From contig CAJXDY010000010.1 in NCBI GenBank assembly GCA_913052135.1, positions 1 through 57,293 of the forward strand: 57,293 nucleotides of DNA, read 5' to 3'. The notes below the pieces were generated by a model. It was given only the letters and a program-made list of their open reading frames with translations. It searched no databases and was not told the DNA's origin. The DNA is from UBA8106 sp913052135. GTDB lineage: Bacteria > Acidobacteriota > Vicinamibacteria > Vicinamibacterales > UBA823. The position numbers and the translations under genes are program-made. Below are positions 54,901-57,293 of the stretch, in pieces; positions within the stretch are counted from its first letter, which is position 1; each line of letters opens with the position of its first letter.

Positions 54901-55906
54901 ACTTTCCGAAATCGGATCGATCGCAGCAACAAACGATACGTCTGAACTTGAAGAAATCAACAGTCATATCAAAGCATCAGTGGCGATTCACCCCGATTCA
55001 GAAATGATCCCAATCGCCCGAGCCAACGGAGTGACAACAGCCATTGCAGCCCCACAGGGTGGACTCATCCAAGGTCAAAGTGCACTCATTGACATGGCGG
55101 GCTGGACCCCAGCCGAGGTTGTCGCGCGCAGTCCGCTTGCTATGCATATCGATTTCCCAGAGCGTGAAGGTAGCGGTGGCTTTGGCGGTGGAGGCCAAAG
55201 TCAAGAACAAGTCGACGCGCAATTGGAAACGCTTCGACGGTGGATGCACCGAGCCCGTGCCCACGCAGGAGCCCTTGCAGCCAAAATGGTCACTGCGACA
55301 GACCAGACTTATACTCTCGACGCACTCGTTCCTGTTGTGTTAGGGGAACTACCAGTAGTACTCGACGCATCGAGCGAAGAAGGCATTAAGTCGGCACTGG
55401 CGTTCATTGAAGAGTTCCAGCTCAGGGGTATTTTGGCTGGAACTCGAGATATCTGGAAGGTCGTGGACGAGATAGCCAAGGCTGGCGTCCCAGTAATTCT
55501 TGGTCCTATTCAATCGCAACCGGCCGACGGCGATCCCTACGACACCATCTTCGTAGCAGCCAAACTGCTTCACGAAGCCGGAATTCCATTCGCATTCCGA
55601 ACTGGTGGCGCTGCGGCCGCACGCAACCTACCAGACCACGCAGCACTCGGTGTTGCCTTCGGCCTCCCGAGAGAAGCAGCGTGGCACGCACTGACCCGAG
55701 GTGCAGCAGAAATACTTGGTGTGGGTCATTTGTATGGTTCAGTCGAAGAAGGGATGATCGCCAATCTCGTCATTTCTGATGGCGACCTCCTCGACATTCC
55801 GTCACAAGTGAAACATGTTTTGATTCGAGGCCAAGAAGCATCTTTGGGCACACACCACACACGTCTCTGGGAGCAATACAGCACACGACCCCAACCAAAA
55901 CAATGA
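51911..55906 (+). CDS. Exported protein with three tandem amidohydrolase modules
   Basis: A 1331-residue secreted protein (signal peptide about 1-30, ending VPIAAQ). It consists of three amidohydrolase-like modules, about residues 37-440, 484-905 and 935-1320, each with the opening 'GRI..GTIVVxxGxIxAVG' beta-sandwich. Only the middle module keeps a metal site: DAHSH (His547, His549), HAH (His706, His708), QHV (His734) and SDSN (Asp788). In the first the HxH region reads GFIDPHTTIG and in the third GMINAGTVIG, without paired histidines. The modules share more, for example MGVMATIRQHY and MGVEFTLRKSF. Module 2 resembles imidazolonepropionase/prolidase-type amidohydrolases of Acidobacteriota. 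The substrate is unknown. The M24 peptidase follows by 100 bases. Confidence 0.9.
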   Translation: MTSVLCRALRLISTFGLIAMVTDVPIAAQTSDFPPTYALINARIVPVTARPIQSGTLLLRHGKIAALGQDVDPPQDAIVMDAKGWTLYPGFIDPHTTIGMTELPSLEQDNAARARNIQARQRNGEPTPGLTPQLTSISTYESDGHALQAARNAGITAAAIAPPFGVFKGQSAIVTLGDGLLNDKVIRSHWAQHLGFERLRGEYPSTLMGVMATIRQHYLNAQWYGEAWNRYRNQPTTIDRPNYDEALESLQASAAGEQPVVFTAWTENEIRRALKLADELGLNLIVNGAVEGWRVASALRASNRPVLVSLDLRPRQGPVGFGSGGGTNPTDDPTLEDVNEAKSNAGRLYSAGVTIAFTGHGLDDPSNFLNNFRTAVDAGMSRDGALRALTITPAEILGVDDVLGSLDVGKTANVVAIKGDIFDADAEVEAVWIDGTYYDLGPNDNKHPERQVADNEEENADTNQLKSRAEVERRAPVGPLGGEFPVTAVRHGTIMTVVGNIISGGTVLIENGKIAAVGPDSQVAVPAGAREIDATGMWVTPGLLDAHSHMSIEGGGNEGADSVTPEVRIIDVINHRDESLFRALAGGVTTINVLHGSANTIGGQNAILKLRWGKSADELLFDNVTRGVKFALGENPKRVRAVERYPSTRMGVEFTLRKSFAEAREYQAKWDEYEATRSRGVDALAPRRDLRLEALSEIMKGNILVHAHSYRADEILMLLRVAEDFGFRIASLQHVLEGYKVADEIAAHGAGASTFTDFWGYKMEAWDAIPYNMSIMYERGVTVSINSDSNERVRRMYVEAAKAVKYGGVPEQEALKMITLNAAKHFGIEDRVGSIEVGKDGDLAIFTAHPFSGNTRVQYTIIDGQLYFDRNLVETTEDVLANVEPLVSTESVTENTNRIIDWTPPILSPMVRAQVMPSGYGDVTEPVVTADTTPIAIVGGRILTMTGTPIERGTIVVQGGRITAVGADVQVPADAHVINATGMTVTPGMINAGTVIGLSEIGSIAATNDTSELEEINSHIKASVAIHPDSEMIPIARANGVTTAIAAPQGGLIQGQSALIDMAGWTPAEVVARSPLAMHIDFPEREGSGGFGGGGQSQEQVDAQLETLRRWMHRARAHAGALAAKMVTATDQTYTLDALVPVVLGELPVVLDASSEEGIKSALAFIEEFQLRGILAGTRDIWKVVDEIAKAGVPVILGPIQSQPADGDPYDTIFVAAKLLHEAGIPFAFRTGGAAAARNLPDHAALGVAFGLPREAAWHALTRGAAEILGVGHLYGSVEEGMIANLVISDGDLLDIPSQVKHVLIRGQEASLGTHHTRLWEQYSTRPQPKQ

Positions 55907-56006
55907 GTGATCGCTGGTGCCTTTTACCACATGTGCTGTATCGCTGAAAGGTTACTATTCATACATTGTCGTAAAAGTAGGTCGCCCATTCTTCATTAGG
56001 AGTGAC

Positions 56007-57293
56007 ATGAAAGCAATCCGACGCTTCACCATATGGTTGCTCGTCTTTTTGGCATTATCTGAAGTCTCAATGGCGGGTCAGGAAGCTCGAGAACGTTGGG
56101 AACGAATGAACCAGATCCGGCGTGAGAAATTCGACCAGATTTTGCCTGAAGTCATGCGTGAAAACGGAATCGACATGTGGATCACGATGATCCGTGAAGC
56201 AAACTACGGCACTCTCTATCTTGACTTCGGTCAGGGTTACACAGGTGACACTGGTTACTATATTTTTACTGACCGAGGTGGTGAACGGATTGAACGAGCT
56301 GCCTTAGGCATCACTGGCTATCGAATTCGACAATCAGGTGCCTATGACCTGTTCGAATCAGCCAACCGCCTGGCCGACTTCGTTCAAGAACGGCAACCAA
56401 AACGCATTGGCATCAATACTTCTCGAGCAATCGGGCCGATCGATAACCTAACATATACCGGTTATCAGCAATTAGTCGAAACGCTTAACGAGCCTTACGC
56501 CTCACGCTTAGTTTCAGCTGAGAAATTGGTTTCGGATTTTCGCTCGCGTCGAACAACAACCGAGATTGCAGCGTTCGCTGAGGCTGGTGAGCTCTCCCGA
56601 CAGATCGCTGAGCGCGCCCTCTCGAATGAAGTAATCACACCAGACGTCACGATGTTAGAAGACGTCGCTTGGTGGATGATGGACCAGCTACTCGCTCGTG
56701 GCCTAGACACCTCATTTGGCTTACCGTCGGTCTACATTACCGGTCCCAACGGAATCGAAGCAACCTCAAGTGACCGAATCATCCGTCGAGGTGACTTGGT
56801 AATGATCGACTGGGGTGTTGGCTATTTGAACATGTACACGGACATGAAGCGGATCGCATACGTACTCATGAATGGCGAATCCACGGTCCCAGCCAGCTTC
56901 CAGAGAGCCTTCGATCAAGGGCGGAAAGCACGAACCATCATTACTGAAACCATCCGCCCAGAAATCACTGCTGCACAAGCCGAACAGGAGATCTACGATG
57001 CATTGGCGGAAGCTGGATTCCAAAGAATAGATTTCAATGATCCGACCGACAATCCCGATGTCACCGATGTTGTCATTGGATCGCATTCGGTTGGAAATTC
57101 TGGGCATGGGATTGGCCCATCCATCGCATTTTTTAACCCAGTCCGTATTGAATATACGCTCCACCCCACTAATCTTCTGTCAATTGAGCTTTTCGCTTAC
57201 ACGGCTGTAGCAGAATGGAACGACAAGAAAGTGAGAATCCCGCTTGAAGATGATGCTGTCCTGACCGCTCGCGGCATTGAGTGGCTATATCCA
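56007..57293 (+). CDS. M24 family aminopeptidase-like protein (Xaa-Pro type), 3' end outside the window
   Basis: An open frame of 429 codons from the ATG at 56007 that has not ended at the window edge. AGGAG four bases before the ATG supports the start. A short signal peptide (FTIWLLVFLALSEVSMAG) precedes an N-terminal creatinase-like domain (about 30-190) and the pita-bread M24 fold. Metal ligands are visible: Asp in VMIDWGVGYLN, Asp in YTDMKR, His in NSGHGIGPS, and Glu in LLSIELFAY and PLEDDAVL. This fits an exported Xaa-Pro aminopeptidase or related dipeptidase. It follows the large exported amidohydrolase by 100 bases on the same strand, so both may serve the use of peptides. Confidence 0.88.
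   Translation, partial: MKAIRRFTIWLLVFLALSEVSMAGQEARERWERMNQIRREKFDQILPEVMRENGIDMWITMIREANYGTLYLDFGQGYTGDTGYYIFTDRGGERIERAALGITGYRIRQSGAYDLFESANRLADFVQERQPKRIGINTSRAIGPIDNLTYTGYQQLVETLNEPYASRLVSAEKLVSDFRSRRTTTEIAAFAEAGELSRQIAERALSNEVITPDVTMLEDVAWWMMDQLLARGLDTSFGLPSVYITGPNGIEATSSDRIIRRGDLVMIDWGVGYLNMYTDMKRIAYVLMNGESTVPASFQRAFDQGRKARTIITETIRPEITAAQAEQEIYDALAEAGFQRIDFNDPTDNPDVTDVVIGSHSVGNSGHGIGPSIAFFNPVRIEYTLHPTNLLSIELFAYTAVAEWNDKKVRIPLEDDAVLTARGIEWLYP

Overview
The window looks like a piece of a bacterial chromosome, most likely from an uncultured member of the Acidobacteriota. The main pointer is the secreted von Willebrand protein at 3160-4116, whose N-terminal layout matches the 'VWFA-related acidobacterial' family. 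Large secreted amidohydrolases, an ImuA-ImuB-DnaE2 mutasome and a divergent TRAP/catabolic cluster fit that placement but do not prove it. Base composition is moderate and even. I see no insertion sequence, phage gene, integrase or CRISPR array, no gene-free stretch longer than about 300 bases, and no convincing intrinsic terminator.

Region 1 (1-24.5 kb) is almost pure housekeeping and nearly all on the minus strand: the 5' part of a tRNA-Val(CAC), two small unknown proteins, uvrB, the VWA protein, a patatin-like protein and greA. Next comes a plus-strand pair (TrmH-type rRNA methyltransferase and rarA). It is followed by a long minus-strand run: hisS, aspS, phoH, ybeY, era, mgtE, recO, glyQ, glyS, ppdK, mutL and a small membrane protein. 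Themes are DNA repair (UvrB, MutL, RecO, RarA), aminoacyl-tRNA synthesis (Gly, Asp, His) and ribosome maturation (Era, YbeY). Oddities are the patatin fold without its nucleophile serine and a histone-tail-like extension on PPDK.

Region 2 (24.5-31.7 kb) has moaA and a DUF547 protein on the plus strand. Facing them is a minus-strand series: SET-domain protein, esterase, glycosyltransferase, mercuric-reductase-like flavoprotein, msrP and msrQ. MoaA supplies an early step of the molybdenum cofactor that MsrP needs. The SET-domain methyltransferase gene, a eukaryote-style family, is the most unusual member.

Region 3 (31.8-38.7 kb) is the damage-inducible mutagenesis cassette imuA-imuB-dnaE2, with tight coupling (TGATG overlap), followed by a divergent MFS exporter. 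ImuB starts well inside the usual family N-terminus.

Region 4 (38.8-50.4 kb) is a divergent metabolic cluster around 44.65 kb. On the minus strand are an AA_synth (PF06684) protein, FAH-family hydrolase, VOC dioxygenase/glyoxalase, ketopantoate-reductase-like enzyme, HisC-like aminotransferase and FAD aromatic hydroxylase. On the plus strand are a three-gene TRAP transporter, a cytoplasmic sulfatase and a trans-sulfuration PLP enzyme. Together these look like uptake and breakdown of an organic, perhaps aromatic, acid. The substrate is not readable from sequence.

Region 5 (50.4-57.3 kb) holds exported proteins: an Asp-box beta-propeller, a 1331-residue protein made of three tandem amidohydrolase modules of which only the middle one keeps its metal ligands, and an M24 aminopeptidase-like protein that runs off the window.
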